Of a stretch of 64,000 nt of DNA, positions 46,239 to 57,734 are shown piece by piece. This DNA comes from Cliona cf. orientalis (lineage: Eukaryota > Porifera > Demospongiae > Clionaida > Clionaidae). The position numbers were made by a program, and so were the translations under genes. Within the stretch, counting starts at the first letter, position 1. The number at the start of each line of letters is the position of its first letter. The stretch is from the NCBI GenBank assembly GCA_963930775.1, contig OZ005690.1:3642225-3706224 (forward strand), given 5' to 3'. The notes beneath the pieces are model-generated. The model had not been told where the DNA came from. It ran no database searches and was given only the letters and a program-made list of their open reading frames with translations.

Positions 46239-47068
46239 CTGAACACTCTCAAACCGCATTTGCAGCCTACCTCTCCCAGTCAGTTGGTGCCGGGACTGTG
46301 CGATCTTATTTATGTGCCATTAGATTCTACCAAGTTCGAGCTGGCTTGCCTGACCCTTGCATACCCTCTTCTCCCAAGCTTTCCTATGTCTTAAAGGGCA
46401 TTCAAAGAAAATCATCCGGCCATACACACCCACAGCGCCTCCCGATTACTCCCTCCCTGCTGACCCAGATCCATACCCTGTGGTCAAAACAGCCCCTATC
46501 CTACGACAAGACGATGCTATGGGCAGCATTCTGCCTGGGATTCTTTGGATTCATGCGCTCAGGTGAATTCACAAGCCCACTGTCCCAAGATCCTGACACA
46601 TGCACGCTGTCTGTGGCAGACGTGGCTATCGATTCCAGACAGAACCCACAGATCTTGACCGTTTTAATCCGTCGGAGTAAAACCGACCAGTCAGGCGCTG
46701 GGACCCATCTGTACTTGGAACGAACAGGTAACATCCTGTGTCCTGTGTCCGCGGTGTTGGCATACCTCGCAATCCGCCCTCCCACCCCTGGACCGCTATT
46801 TTTGTTCCAGGATGGTACTCCTCTGAGCAGAGACCGACTGATTACACATATGCGGGATGCTCTCTATCAGTTGGGAATTGATGCCACGAATTTTTCAGGC
46901 CACAGTTTTCGAATAGGTGCAGCAACAGCAGCAGCAAAGGCTGGCTTTGACGATTCTTTCATTCAGACATTGGGAAGGTGGAAATCAAATGCATTTACAA
47001 CATATATCCGATCATCAGTTGAGGACGTAGCAGCAGCCTCAGCAATTTTGTCGCATGCTAACCCTTAG
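45977..47068 (+). CDS. Tyrosine recombinase of the YR element
   Basis: The frame is open from just after TAA 45974-45976; no ATG starts it upstream of the domain, so it may be reached by overlap or frameshifting from RT-RNase H. The N-terminal helical SAM-like domain begins LFDQGLSPATRAVYQSGWRQ at about 46135. The catalytic part has FMRSGEF (Arg), HSFRIGAATAAA (His-x-x-Arg), LGRWKSNAFTTYIR (Trp and nucleophile Tyr) and ends LSHANP. This full R..HxxR..W..Y set marks a potentially active recombinase that inserts circular cDNA in DIRS-like elements. It overlaps the RT frame by about 260 bases. Confidence 0.87.
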   Translation, partial: HSCRCHFTQQYFIVSISCPTDSSCCPTPDNGGSHSEQQTGLGLKSLDPLVHQLFDQGLSPATRAVYQSGWRQYQRFCYQFNITPLPLTEHSQTAFAAYLSQSVGAGTVRSYLCAIRFYQVRAGLPDPCIPSSPKLSYVLKGIQRKSSGHTHPQRLPITPSLLTQIHTLWSKQPLSYDKTMLWAAFCLGFFGFMRSGEFTSPLSQDPDTCTLSVADVAIDSRQNPQILTVLIRRSKTDQSGAGTHLYLERTGNILCPVSAVLAYLAIRPPTPGPLFLFQDGTPLSRDRLITHMRDALYQLGIDATNFSGHSFRIGAATAAAKAGFDDSFIQTLGRWKSNAFTTYIRSSVEDVAAASAILSHANP

Positions 47069-47646
47069 TCGTTTCTATTGCTGGCAATTTTTTTTTTTTT
47101 TGGTTTCTTGTTCATACCACACTATTTCAGAGACTCACTCTTCACTAGTACAATAATATTATATTGTCATTTTATACAGATAACTCCTAACAATTGATAA
47201 TTACTGTTTGGGAGAGTGTAGTGCATGCTGCACTATTGGGGATGTCACTGACATACACTCTCCCTCCTTTGGTGGTTCCACGTGTGTCATTATTAGTTAA
47301 TAATATTATGCTTGGCATTATAATAATTATTGCTATCCGTAAGCTTCAGTTGGCATATATATAATTGGCTAACCCTGTTGCTATTTGTGTGCAGTACAAT
47401 ATCTGTATTTGGCTGTCTGCAATAATTTGGCCGTGCGGCCTATATGCTAATTGCTTATAATTATTATCTATATTGGCTGTTTGCAATAATTTTGCCGTGC
47501 GGCCTATTGGCTAATTGCTTATAATTATTATCAAAGGCAATAATGGAGGAGTGGCCCCTGCAGCGTTACCAACCATCTATTCCTCTCTATGGAGAAGCCA
47601 TAGATTTAGGGCGCATGTTACTTTAGTCAATACTTATAGGTGTTAA
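47069..47646. other. 3' noncoding region of the YR element
   Basis: Contains a tandem duplication with period 65 bp at about 47411-47540 (GGCTGT.TGCAATAATTT, then GCCGTGCGGCCTAT), and AT-rich sequence. No gene seen. Confidence 0.6.
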
Positions 47647-47827
47647 ATGAAGTTTATGCATGCATAAACTATAGTTAATAGCATCAGGCCGACGTAAAGA
47701 GCATGTTTGCCCATGACGTATGGCGCATGCGCATACGTCACACTAGTATACAATTATTCTAAATAAAGAACACTTTAACTGCGCAACAACTCCTGCAAGC
47801 AAGAAGAACATCGCAGTGGAAAAATCT
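47647..47827 (+). repeat. Terminal repeat segment R2
   Basis: 181 bp matching R1 (32309-32489), including the CRE-like palindrome (47714-47740) and an AATAAA. It is followed by a 103-bp spacer and D2. Confidence 0.85.
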
Positions 47828-47930
47828 CCCACCTCTCCCACCCTGATAGGTTTATATTCAGTCCATTCAACACACTACGTCAATCAATCAATAGGCAATA
47901 CACATGTATACATTCATGTTTGAGTAGATA

Positions 47931-48386
47931 GGGGGAATTGATTGGTGGCTGAATGTCACACGTAACTTATCGGTCACGCCAGCAATGTCTTTGTTTTCTA
48001 ACGCTGGATGTCACTGTCCTAGTTCCAGTTGGTACTCAACTTCACGGTCGGGACTCCCACGCTGGCCTTAGCTGCCAGTTGGCACCTGACTCAGGTTGGG
48101 ACTCCCACGCTGGTACTAGCCTACTCGCCAGTTGGTTCCTGGCCTCAACGGCAGGACTCATACGCTGGTACTCAAACACAGTGACCTTGACGCCATCAAT
48201 GACCCAGGTTACGCCCAAATTAATCCTACCTCGCATTGCTTAATAACTAATAGACATGTATTGTGCTTACTAGATCAAATGTTCTGATATTATGTGCTTG
48301 GTACATGTACTTACACAAAGATCAATCACACAAGTTTAATCGGTAAATTCATTATACTCGTGGAGACGGCATGTAATAGCTATTAA
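47931..48386 (+). repeat. Terminal repeat segment D2
   Basis: 456 bp matching D1. Its end at 48386 is where homology to copy G resumes, so it marks the right end of the insertion. Confidence 0.85.
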
Positions 48387-50503
48387 TCACAAATAACAGG
48401 ACTCTATTGGATGGAGTTACATACTTTTTGGACACTAGCAACTTGAACGATACAGATGGTATCTCTTCTTCACCGATCCAGGTATATATCTTTGTGAACC
48501 TGATGGCGCAGTACCTAACTGTGACCTCCAGCAAATGAGTGTTAGTGTAATGATGGGAGAAATATTTAAAGTATCACTGGTTGCAGTTGATCAGGTTTAC
48601 AGAACATTACCGTACGTCACCGTCTACAGTTCTCTCAAATATGCTGAGAGTGGTCTGGGAGAAGGACAAATGGCTCGAGTAACTACAAAAGAATGTACCA
48701 TTTTTAGCTTTAATGTATTTTAACCAAATGCTAACGAAAAGATCACTTTGTACACAGATGGCCCATACGGAAACGCAATAAAATCACAAAGGAATATTCT
48801 CATCTCCTTTCTGAAGTGTACCTGTCCAATTGGATTCCAACCATATACTGGCCAACACAACAACAGTAACTGTGTATGTGACTGTGATCCAAAGCTTCAG
48901 CAGTATGTATCAAACTGTTCATCTCAAACTGGTTTCATTGTAAGAGAGGGAAACTTCTGGATTGGATATCTTGGCACTACTGGAACAAATACACCAAACG
49001 ACTATAACTATTTAACCTACCCTCACTGCCCTCTGGACTATTGCCTCCCTCCAGATCTCAAAGTGGACATCAACTTAACTGAGATAGATGGAGCTGATTC
49101 ACAGTGTTTTCATAGTCGCTCTGGTATATTATGTGCATTGTGTAAACCGGGGCATACTTTATCCCTTGGTGGGTCCAGGTGCATTCCATGTACTATGCAT
49201 AATATATACCTGACAGAAATTCTTCTAATTGCACCCATAGTTGGTATAGCTTTAATAGCACTAATGCTAATACTAAAATTGACAGTTGACAAAGGTACCT
49301 TAAATGGACTCACCTTTTATGCAAACATAATTGGTGCAAATAGCAGCATATTCTTTCCGTCATCATTCACGACTAATCCATTGCAAGGCTTGTACGTTTT
49401 CATATCTTGGCTTAATCTCAATATTGGATTTGATGTCTGTTTCTTTAAAGGAATGGACACCTATTGGAAAACCTGGATTAAGTTGGCATTTCCTGCCTAT
49501 GTTATATTGCTTGTCATCATAGTGATATTTTGAAGTGAACGTTCTAAACGATTTGCAAATCTGATACTAAGAAAGAATCCTGTGGCAACCCTGGCCACGC
49601 TCATCTTGTTCTCCTATGCCAACTTCCTTCGTACAGTGATCACTACTCTCTCCTTTGTAACTCTAGCCTACCCTGAAGGTGACAAAATGATGTGGCTCCC
49701 TGATGCCACCGTTGCCTACCTTCAAGGAAGGCACATTGCATTATTTATTTTGGCCATTCTGATTCTGCTAGTGGGTGTTTTGTACACATTTTTGCTCTTT
49801 GCTTGGCAGTGGCTGAGGGCCATAAGGGGTGTTACTGAAAGCTATCACCTTCAGAAGCTGAACCATTTCATGGAAGTTTATCATGCACCATATAGACCCG
49901 AGCACCGCTACTGGACTGGTTTGTTACTTCTAGCACGTGTAGTTCTATACCTAGTCTTTATGGTCAGTAATTTGAGTCTTAATCTGCTGGTGATCATATA
50001 TCAGTCAGTTGCGGTCTGCTATTTCTTAAAGGTCATTTTGGGATGATTTATCGAGCAGAATGGTTGATACGATAGAAATGGTGAACTACCTAAACATTGC
50101 TTTGTTCAGTGCTGTAACGTTCTTTGCTATTCAGACAAGTGACAAGTATCGAAAAGAGGTTGCTTAAATGTCCGTATCTGTTACATTGGTTCTATTTTTC
50201 TTTGTTCTAGCTTACCATATTAATACAGAACTCCTTTCTAAGTGGTATAGAGCACTAAAACTGAAAATTAGCAAACTATTATTTATCCGTAGTAGCAATT
50301 CATGCACTGATTCTGATACTGTTCAACCAACATCTTCAATAATAGACGGACTTCCAGGCGCAAGTGCCATGCCTTCAATTTTTGTTGGTAAATTAGATAA
50401 TGCAAATCTACCAGCTCAAGTATCAATAGAAAATGATGATGATACGCTATCCATAGATAGTTCAACACCACTTCTACAAGACAATGCAGACATTATCATG
50501 TAA
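48387..50503 (+). pseudogene. Copy G, C-terminal part
   Basis: It resumes with the S-N-x-x-D...SSSP module, then FKVSLVAVDQVYRT, CTCPIGFQPYTG, CVCDCD, CPLDYCLPPDLKVDIN, SRSGILCALC, GGSRCIPC and the membrane core. The tail ends in TPLLQDNADIIM. Lesions: a frameshift near 48485; TAA at 48721-48723; TGA at 49531-49533; a frameshift near 50020 with TGA at 50044-50046; and TAA at 50165-50167. This part is more damaged than the N-terminal part, so the gene has probably been dead for some time. Confidence 0.88.
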
Positions 50504-51291
50504 TCAATGACTTTTTGTATGCAAAATACACCATGTGAGTGTGTTGTTAACCAGTAGTATACCTGGTCTAGATGATCAGACATGTAATACTTTTTATCTG
50601 AGTTTTTAAGTTATAGCTACAATATTCATATGCGCAATGTATTCATGCAGTGATATTGATATCTGGGCATATAAATTAATATAGTCTAAGAATGAACATA
50701 AAGCGATATCACAGTATCTATTTACAAATATTTATTTTGCAAATTTGATCTCTGGGCATGCGCAATTAAGTGTTTCATAGAAAATCAAATTCCTAAATAA
50801 AAGGAGCCTGATGGAGAATAGCCTCTCCTCTAGAAAAGTTGACAGTATCCATTTTATCCATGCATGTCACAGGTGCAGTCATTGTGTATATACATTTCCA
50901 ATTCCGTGTGTTCTATTTTCCTTTCAATGTATGCTCATATAAATAAATATGCACATTAGCTATATTAGTTAGCATGAAAAGGTGCAATTTGTAGACAGTT
51001 GATTTTGAGCTCAATTAATTGTAAATATTAATTTTACAGTAAACTGCAGCTGTTTCCTTGATAATTAGTGGCTAACCTGCTATAGATAATTGGCCATCAC
51101 ACTTGACAATGTCGTCAGTGGCGTAACGAACCGCTTTTATTACTGGTATCTATCTTAAAAGCACACGTATTGCTGCTGAAGAGCGTACTTAGTCTAGCCC
51201 TTCTTTCAGATACTATTAATTTAGGAGAATACTGCAACTCTTGTATATATGCAGTCGCATTAAGCTCCCACTATCAAAACCAGATGTAACA
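50504..51291. other. Spacer between G and H
   Basis: About 790 bp of AT-rich DNA, presumably the promoter of H near its right end. No gene or clear repeat seen. Confidence 0.5.
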
Positions 51292-52604
51292 ATGGAGCAA
51301 TATAGTACAATGCTCTTGGCTGTAGCAGCACTTGCAATGCAATATTATTACAGTTGTAGTGTCACTGCTCATTTGCTGGATGAAGATTCAATGCAAATGT
51401 TTTACATCACTCCCTCATCAAATATGCCATGTGCTGCGAAGCCTTGTCTTACTTTATCCCAATTTGCTGATAACTCAAGCAGCTGGTTATCATCACTGAC
51501 AAACGCGTCGTTGATGATATTATCAGGAACCCATACGCTCACCACTGATCTTTCGATCACAGCTATCACTTTCTTCATGCTGACAAGTTCCACTTCTGAT
51601 GGTAATCACTTTATTAGATGCCAGTATCAAGCGAGCTTTAATTTTGAGAACATGACTGAGTTGTCAATAAGAGGACTAACGTTTATTGGATGTGGCAACA
51701 ATACATTTTCATCAATAAGAAATTTCACGATAGAAAATTCTACTTTTCAAGGGCAGAATGCAAGTGGCACGGTCCTTGATATTGCCAACGTTAATCTCAC
51801 AATTGTAAATAGCTCCTTTCTCTCAAATAGCATTGGTCGCTGCATTGACATCTATGCCATTAATATCAGACCACACATCATATCCGTTCGTGTTGGTGGA
51901 GCTATTTTTGTGGATAAGAGCAATGTAAGTATCATCAAGTGCACTTTTTCCAACAATAGTGCCGAAGTTGGTGGAGCAATATATAGTACTAATTATGAGT
52001 TCAGCAATAACATCAGTATTAGTAACAGCACATTTGTCGGTAATCGAGCAAATATTGATAGTCGACGACTTGTCCTTTTTTGTGATCAACCAGATAACCC
52101 CAGCAAAGGAAGTGCTGCTGGAGCTATTGCAGTATTTCAGTCTAAACTAAAAATTTCTGATTGTATATTCACCAACAACACTAGTGAAATGGGTGAAGGT
52201 GGTGCTTTAGCAGTTCAGCAGGAGTCAACCTTGAGTATATATAAAAGTGAGTTTCATGGCAACACTGCGAAGAGTTATGGAGGTGCTTTTATAATACGAG
52301 AAATTTTTGCTACCATCAATAGCAGCGTATTCATTAGCAACAGTGCTACCCAAAGAGGTGTCATTCATGCCATACAAAAGACTATAGCCATATTAATAGG
52401 AAATGTATTCAAGAACAATTCTGCAAAGTCATCAGGTGGAGTCATTTCAACGGACCAAAACAGTCTGTTATGCAATCATCATGGGCACTTCGTTTACAAT
52501 AAAGCTACAACTGGGGGTGTTTTGTATGCTATTAGATCAGGAGTGATACTAGAACACAGTGCGTTTTCCCATAATCAAGCTAAAGAAAGGGGTGGTGCAA
52601 TATA

Positions 52605-53073
52605 CCGTAGGATTGGTATGTTATGCGGGGTTAAATTTATGCGATTTCCTAGTAAAAAGTATTATGCGATTTTTATTTATGCGATAATACCATGAGCCAG
52701 ACTCCACCCTCGAGGGTGGGATCTGAGAACAAGACTATCCACTCTAGTAGAGGAAAGAGCTATCAGCCCTTAGTAGAGTTGATTAACACTGAAAGTACTC
52801 ACCAGTAGTCCGTAAATATCGGAAGCGTACTTCTCTCTGGCTCTTTCCAAACTCAAACTGTTGTACTGTTCGGCCAAACAGACTGAGCGCTTACTAGCAG
52901 ATCGATTGCGCGTGCAATATGACCACGTGTACGCGGCGCGCGCCTCGGCCGGCCGCCGTATTGCGCAATGTATGTAATGCGCATGTTTATTTTGCGATTT
53001 TTAATTGTGCGATTTCGCTAAAATTCGCATAATCGCATAACTAAAAATACCGCATAACATACCAATCCTACGG
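52605..53073 (+). mobile_element. 469-bp MITE, copy 1 in H
   Basis: Inverted ends CCGTAGGATTGGTATGTTAT with GCGG following, flanked by TA on both sides, which fits a Tc1/mariner-like target preference. It is inserted after the codons for GGAI in the ninth Pmp repeat. The interior has no long frame. Confidence 0.9.
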
Positions 53074-55141
53074 TATGTCCTACAGAGCCACACCAATATT
53101 ACTATATTAGGACGATCTAATCTAACGCATAACTCTGCTGGTACTGGTGGTGCAATATGTGCAATTGAAAGTACTTTAATTTCCCTTGGTTACATATATA
53201 CTCCAGGTCAACTCACTCAGTTAACTATTGCCTACAATACGGCGAATCAGATTGGAGGTGGAATCTATCTGCAGCGCAGTGTTTTCAATTCTAGAATGGA
53301 CAGCGTAACAAATATTTCGTGCAATAGTGCAAGCAGCAGTGGTGGTGGGATGTATGCTACGAATTCACTGATCATTTGCACAGAATACTATCGAAAGATG
53401 AATACAAAGCCAAATCAAACTTTGGTGTTTTTTGCCAACAACAGTGCACTCAAAGGTGGAGGGTTATATCTAGAGTCCTCTGCTCAATTACGCATTCAGA
53501 GAATTGGTGATATTACAAATCTTTTTCAAGATACAAAATTAAACTCTAGCATCCATTTCGCATCAAATACAGCCGAGTATGGTACAGCAGTGTATGTGGC
53601 AGATGAAACTTATTTTGATGTATGCAATAATTTGTATGGTACAGCGAACAGTACTACAACTAGCAATGCTGACTGTTTCATTCAAGTATTTTCAGAATCT
53701 ACAATCAAATATAATGAATCTAACATTCCCAAAATTCATTTCAGAGCAAATAATATTTCAAAGAGTATGATCTTTGGGGGACTACTGGATCGATGCATAC
53801 CTGATCCTCGCAGAGCTGAAATTTACACCAGTGGGTACATACTGAAAGAAATCAGTGGACTTGCTTACTTGAAGCTCATTAGTAACATAAAGATTACTGA
53901 ACACATCAGCTCTTTACCAGTAAGATTGTGCTTCTGCAATACACGTGATAATAAACCAAACTGTAGCTATGAGCCACCCATCATCCACGTGAAAAAGGGA
54001 GAAAGTTTTAATGTGTCACTTGTCGCAGTTGATCAGGTGAATCACACCTTGAAGGATGTCGAGGTTTATAGTGCCCTCAGCCACACACAGAGCAGTTTAG
54101 GTGAAGGACAGACAACCCAAGCAACTAAAAATGCTTGCACTAACCTAACCTTTAGTATTATTTCTCCTCATAGTGCTGAAGAGTTGATCTTGTATCCTGA
54201 AGGTCCATGCAGGAATGCCAGTAGATCTCAGAGCAGAGTGCAAGTTTTTTTTCAACCTTGCACATGTCCAATAGGATTTCAGCCAAGGAAATATGATAGC
54301 AAAGACTGTCTTTGTATTTGTAATTCAAGGCTCAGTCCTTACTTCAGTGAAGCAGATAACAACTGTGATATTCAAACTGAATCGTTAGCAAGACATGGTA
54401 ATTTTTGGATTGGTTTCAACAATGAGAACGTTAGTGGATTTTTAATCTATCCTTACTGCCCCTTGGATTACTGTCTCCCATCAACGTCCAATGTTAATAT
54501 CAACCTAAATCTTGATAATGGATCGGATGCACAGTGTGCTAATAATCGCTCAGGGCTTTTGTGTTCACTCTGTCAACCCGGTCTTAGCTTATCCTTAGGA
54601 AGCTCTCGATGTAGCCCTTGCTCTAGGTCGTGGTATACGAGTTTTGTGCCAATCATTTTGATCACTATCATAGCTGGTATTCTTTTGGTAGTAGTATTGC
54701 TGACTTTCAAGATAACTGTAAATACTGGATTACTGAATGGACTGATCTTTTATGCCAATATCATTGGTGCCGATAGCAGTACATTCTTCTCTGGACTGTT
54801 GCCATCCACTAAATTTCATTTGGCCCTCGTATCATGGCTCAATTTGGAAGTGGGATTTGATGTATGCTTCTTTGAAGGAATGGATACCTACTGGAAAACA
54901 TGGCTCCAGTTGGCCTTCCCAGCTTATGTCATATTTCTAGTTGCCATTGTGATCATTGCTAGTGAGTACTCGGGAAGGTTTTCCCGTCTTCTAGCAAGAA
55001 GAAATCCAGTGGCAACTCTTTCCACACTGGTCTTGCTATCATATACAAAATTTCTACAGACAACAATTACAGCCCTCTCATTAGCTACTCTACACTATCC
55101 TGACGGCTCTCACAAGAAGGTGTGGCTTCCTGATGCTACTA

Positions 55142-55610
55142 CCGTAGGATTGGTATGTTATGCGGTATTTTTAGTTATGCGATTATGCGAATTTTAGCGA
55201 AATCGCACAATTAAAAATCGCAAAATAAACATGCGCATTACATACATTGCGCAATACGGCGGCCGGCCGAGGCGCGCGCCGCGTACACGTGGTCATATTG
55301 CACGCGCAATCGATCTGCTAGTAAGCGCTCAGTCTGTTTGGCCGAACAGTACAACAGTTTGAGTTTGGAAAGAGCCAGAGAGAAGTACGCTTCCGATATT
55401 TACGGACTACTGGTGAGTACTTTCAGTGTTAATCAACTCTACTAAGGGCTGATAGCTCTTTCCTCTACTAGAGTGGATAGTCTTGTTCTCAGATCCCACC
55501 CTCGAGGGTGGAGTCTGGCTCATGGTATTATCGCATAAATAAAAATCGCATAATACTTTTTACTAGGAAATCGCATAAATTTAACCCCGCATAACATACC
55601 AATCCTACGG
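55142..55610 (-). mobile_element. 469-bp MITE, copy 2 in H, inverted
   Basis: By eye this is the exact reverse complement of 52605-53073, same length, again flanked by TA. It interrupts the PDAT-IEYLSGKHIP region before the sixth or so membrane segment. Confidence 0.9.
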
Positions 55611-56433
55611 TATTGAGTATTTGAGTGGAAAGCATATTCCTCTTTTTGTTGTAGCAATTGCCATTCTAATTGTTGGCACTGCTTACACGTGTATCATTTT
55701 CTTCTGGCAATGGTTTCTTCATTATCAGAAAACAGCTCTTTTCAAAAGGATCAATTTTCTGCAACTGAACCATTTCATTGATCCTTATCATGCTCCCTAT
55801 TCTGAAAACTTTCGCTACTGGACTGGTTTGTTGCTGTTCACACGAATCGCTCTGTATCTTGTGTTTGCATTGAATGTATCGGGTGACCCTGGAGTCAATT
55901 TGATGGCAGTAAATATTTCAGCAATTAGCCTTCTCCTATTTAAGGCACATTTTGGTAGGATATACAAAAAGAACTTTGTTGATATGATGGAAATGGCTTG
56001 CTATGCAAATCTTGGTATATTTAGCACAATCAGACTACAATTTGATGATGGAGAAATAGTCAATATCACTGCTTATATCTCTGGTGCTTTCACCGTGACA
56101 CTACTAGTTATCATAATCTCTTATTGTTCACTGAATGCTCTGCTCGACTCAAAATGTTCAAAGAGATACACTAATTTTTCTGAAAGACGATTTCACCAAA
56201 ATGAACTTCAAAATAGTAATGACACAGTTGTAAGCAGCCGCACATCAAAAGAAAGCTACCCCACTTATTCTATCGTGGACATAGGAGAGCTGGAAGACTG
56301 TGGTGGGCAAAATTCTCAAATTAGTGAGAACGATATTATAGAGCCGAGGCTCACAAGTGACATGGTAGATGACATAGCATCAGATTCTGAGTCAACGGGC
56401 AGCACAACTCCACTCTTGAACAAATGTGACTGA

Positions 56434-56686
56434 CATTTAGACTATTGTGTGTATACCTACTAATTGATTAATTGACAGTTAATGTGATCATATGTAGCTT
56501 ATCGACCAATGGATGTAGTTCCTCAAAGCAGTTTCAATAGTAAACTATTAGGCCGTAATAATAATACTAAAGTGCTGTGGTGATATTTATGACATACGTG
56601 TAATATGCTAGTTACATTGAAATGCACAATATTATGGTTCCCAAGTCATTAATATAGCAATCAAAATCGAACCTAAACAATTAAAA
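56434..56686. other. 3' region of H and upstream of the basic ORF
   Basis: About 250 bp, AT-rich, no feature seen apart from a good start context (AAAAATGGCA) for the next frame. Confidence 0.5.
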
Positions 56687-57538
56687 ATGGCAGTGAAGTC
56701 CAGGATCAAAGTAGCTGTCGTTGAGGGTGACTATGCGGAGTTGTGTGGCTTGGGCCTACCTCTACTGTTGAGTTTACAACTCCAGTGCCTGAACCTGAGT
56801 CTGTCTAGTGCACTGTGGTCAGCCAAAGCTTCGGGGTCCGGATTCTCTGTCAACCTCTACTGGCCTGCAAGTCCGAGCGGCCCTACTCGCAAGACGGCTG
56901 AATCGGCAGGGGTAAAGAAGGCCAAAAAGAAGCGTAAGCACGGCAAGCGTAGGAGAGAGCAAGCCCCTGGCAGTGTTTCCAACAATGAAAGTACTTTAGA
57001 CACTGTGGTGGTAGCTAGTCCTACTAGCCAACTTCCAAATAAAGCTCACTCCAGCCCTGAAAAAGTTCTTGCTCTGGACAGTAGCCCTCCTGATAGCCTT
57101 GGTTTAGTACATCATCCTGGAGCAGCACCTACCATTCCTGATGATTGTTCTATTGGAAGTCTGGACAGCCCAGAAGTGGACCTAACAGAATGTACTAATA
57201 TTCAGTATGCAATGAAAGATGGGGTCCATGGAGTGTCCTACACTGGAAATCTGGAAGAGCAAGGCTGGATGCCTGTTGTCGGTAGGAGAAGGAGGAGATC
57301 CGTTCCAGATTTTGTAAAAAGACGATTTCCACGTGATCATCCAATCCACCATCGAGGGTCAGATGCTGAATCAGAATCAGATGAAGAAGCTTTAGATAAT
57401 GCTATTCCCACCGGAGGTACCGCGACTGTTGACTACATGATGATTGATAACACCCCTGGTCTCATGATCAAAACAAGATGTACGAGGGCATGGACACCTA
57501 TAGCCGCCAGGACGAGGGGAAGATTGAAGAAGAAGTGA
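56687..57538 (+). CDS. Unrecognised basic protein, 283 aa
   Basis: I do not recognise this family. The N-terminal 60 residues look like a compact beta-rich domain (IKVAVVEGDYAEL, then GFSVNLYWPAS). Residues 77-90 are a strong basic cluster (KKAKKKRKHGKRRR), a likely nuclear localisation signal. A Ser/Pro-rich linker, an EEQGWMPVVGRRRRRSVPDF segment near residue 200, an acidic stretch (SDAESESDEEALD) and a basic C-terminus (RTRGRLKKK) follow. No signal peptide or membrane segment, so it is unlike every neighbour. A poly(A) run 100 bases downstream suggests retroposition. It could be an ORF1-like protein of a non-LTR element. Confidence 0.55.
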   Translation: MAVKSRIKVAVVEGDYAELCGLGLPLLLSLQLQCLNLSLSSALWSAKASGSGFSVNLYWPASPSGPTRKTAESAGVKKAKKKRKHGKRRREQAPGSVSNNESTLDTVVVASPTSQLPNKAHSSPEKVLALDSSPPDSLGLVHHPGAAPTIPDDCSIGSLDSPEVDLTECTNIQYAMKDGVHGVSYTGNLEEQGWMPVVGRRRRRSVPDFVKRRFPRDHPIHHRGSDAESESDEEALDNAIPTGGTATVDYMMIDNTPGLMIKTRCTRAWTPIAARTRGRLKKK

Positions 57539-57636
57539 TTTAACTAACTCTTTACATTTAGTAGATAGGTTGCGTGCTTGTATTAGCAGTTGTGCTATTC
57601 ACGTAACCCCTGTTGCATATCGGCATCAGAAATTAT

Positions 57637-57654
57637 TATAGAAAAAAAAAAAAA
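57637..57654 (+). other. Poly(A) run after the basic ORF
   Basis: A run of about 13 A interposed between the basic ORF's 3' region and the point (about 57655) where similarity to the downstream flank of copy B begins. It is the position expected for the tail of a retroposed copy. Confidence 0.5.
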
Positions 57655-57734
57655 TTAATAATGATAATATTGTGAGATAGAAGTGCAAGTGCATGATATC
57701 GTGTAACTGAATTTGCTATATTTTTATAATGATA

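Larger units (their letters stand above)
41207..48386 (+). mobile_element. Tyrosine-recombinase retrotransposon (Ngaro/PAT-like)
   Basis: It carries Gag, RT-RNase H and tyrosine recombinase instead of a DDE integrase, which defines the DIRS order; direct rather than inverted terminal repeats and no methyltransferase point to the Ngaro/PAT side. D1 (41207-41692) and D2 (47931-48386) are direct repeats. R2 (47647-47827) precedes D2, and a matching R1 lies far left at 32309, exactly at the break in copy G. The simplest reading is a terminal repeat R-spacer-D of about 740 bp on the right, and the same repeat on the left opened by 8.7 kb of later insertions. A split-direct-repeat layout is the alternative. 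Confidence 0.8.
51292..56433 (+). pseudogene. Copy H: Pmp-repeat membrane protein, intact frame split by two MITEs
   Basis: The chosen start is the ATG at 51292 (MEQYSTMLLAVAALAMQYYY signal peptide); an in-frame start at 51241 is less likely. Cap FYITPSSNMPCAAKPC..TLSQF, 13 Pmp repeats, IFGGLLDRC, VRLCFCN...CSYEPP, CTCPIGFQ, CICN, CPLDYC, NRSGLLCSLC, GSSRCSPC, membrane core, tail ending TTPLLNKCD. The only lesions I can see are two identical 469-bp MITEs at TA sites. Without each element and one TA the frame runs through and the gene would code for 1399 residues, close to B (1385). All three coding blocks lie in the same frame because 469 plus 2 is a multiple of three. It is listed as a pseudogene because the elements contain stops. 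Confidence 0.85.

Noticed and set aside
41207-48386. Crypton or DDE-integrase retrotransposon
   Set aside because: Reverse transcriptase and RNase H exclude a Crypton, and the integrating enzyme has the tyrosine recombinase R..HxxR..Y set, not D..D..E.
52605-55610. MITEs in H acting as spliced introns
   Set aside because: Candidate GT and AG sites near the ends (GTAGG.. to CCTACAG) would shift the frame; TA duplication and exact frame restoration on excision fit transposition better.
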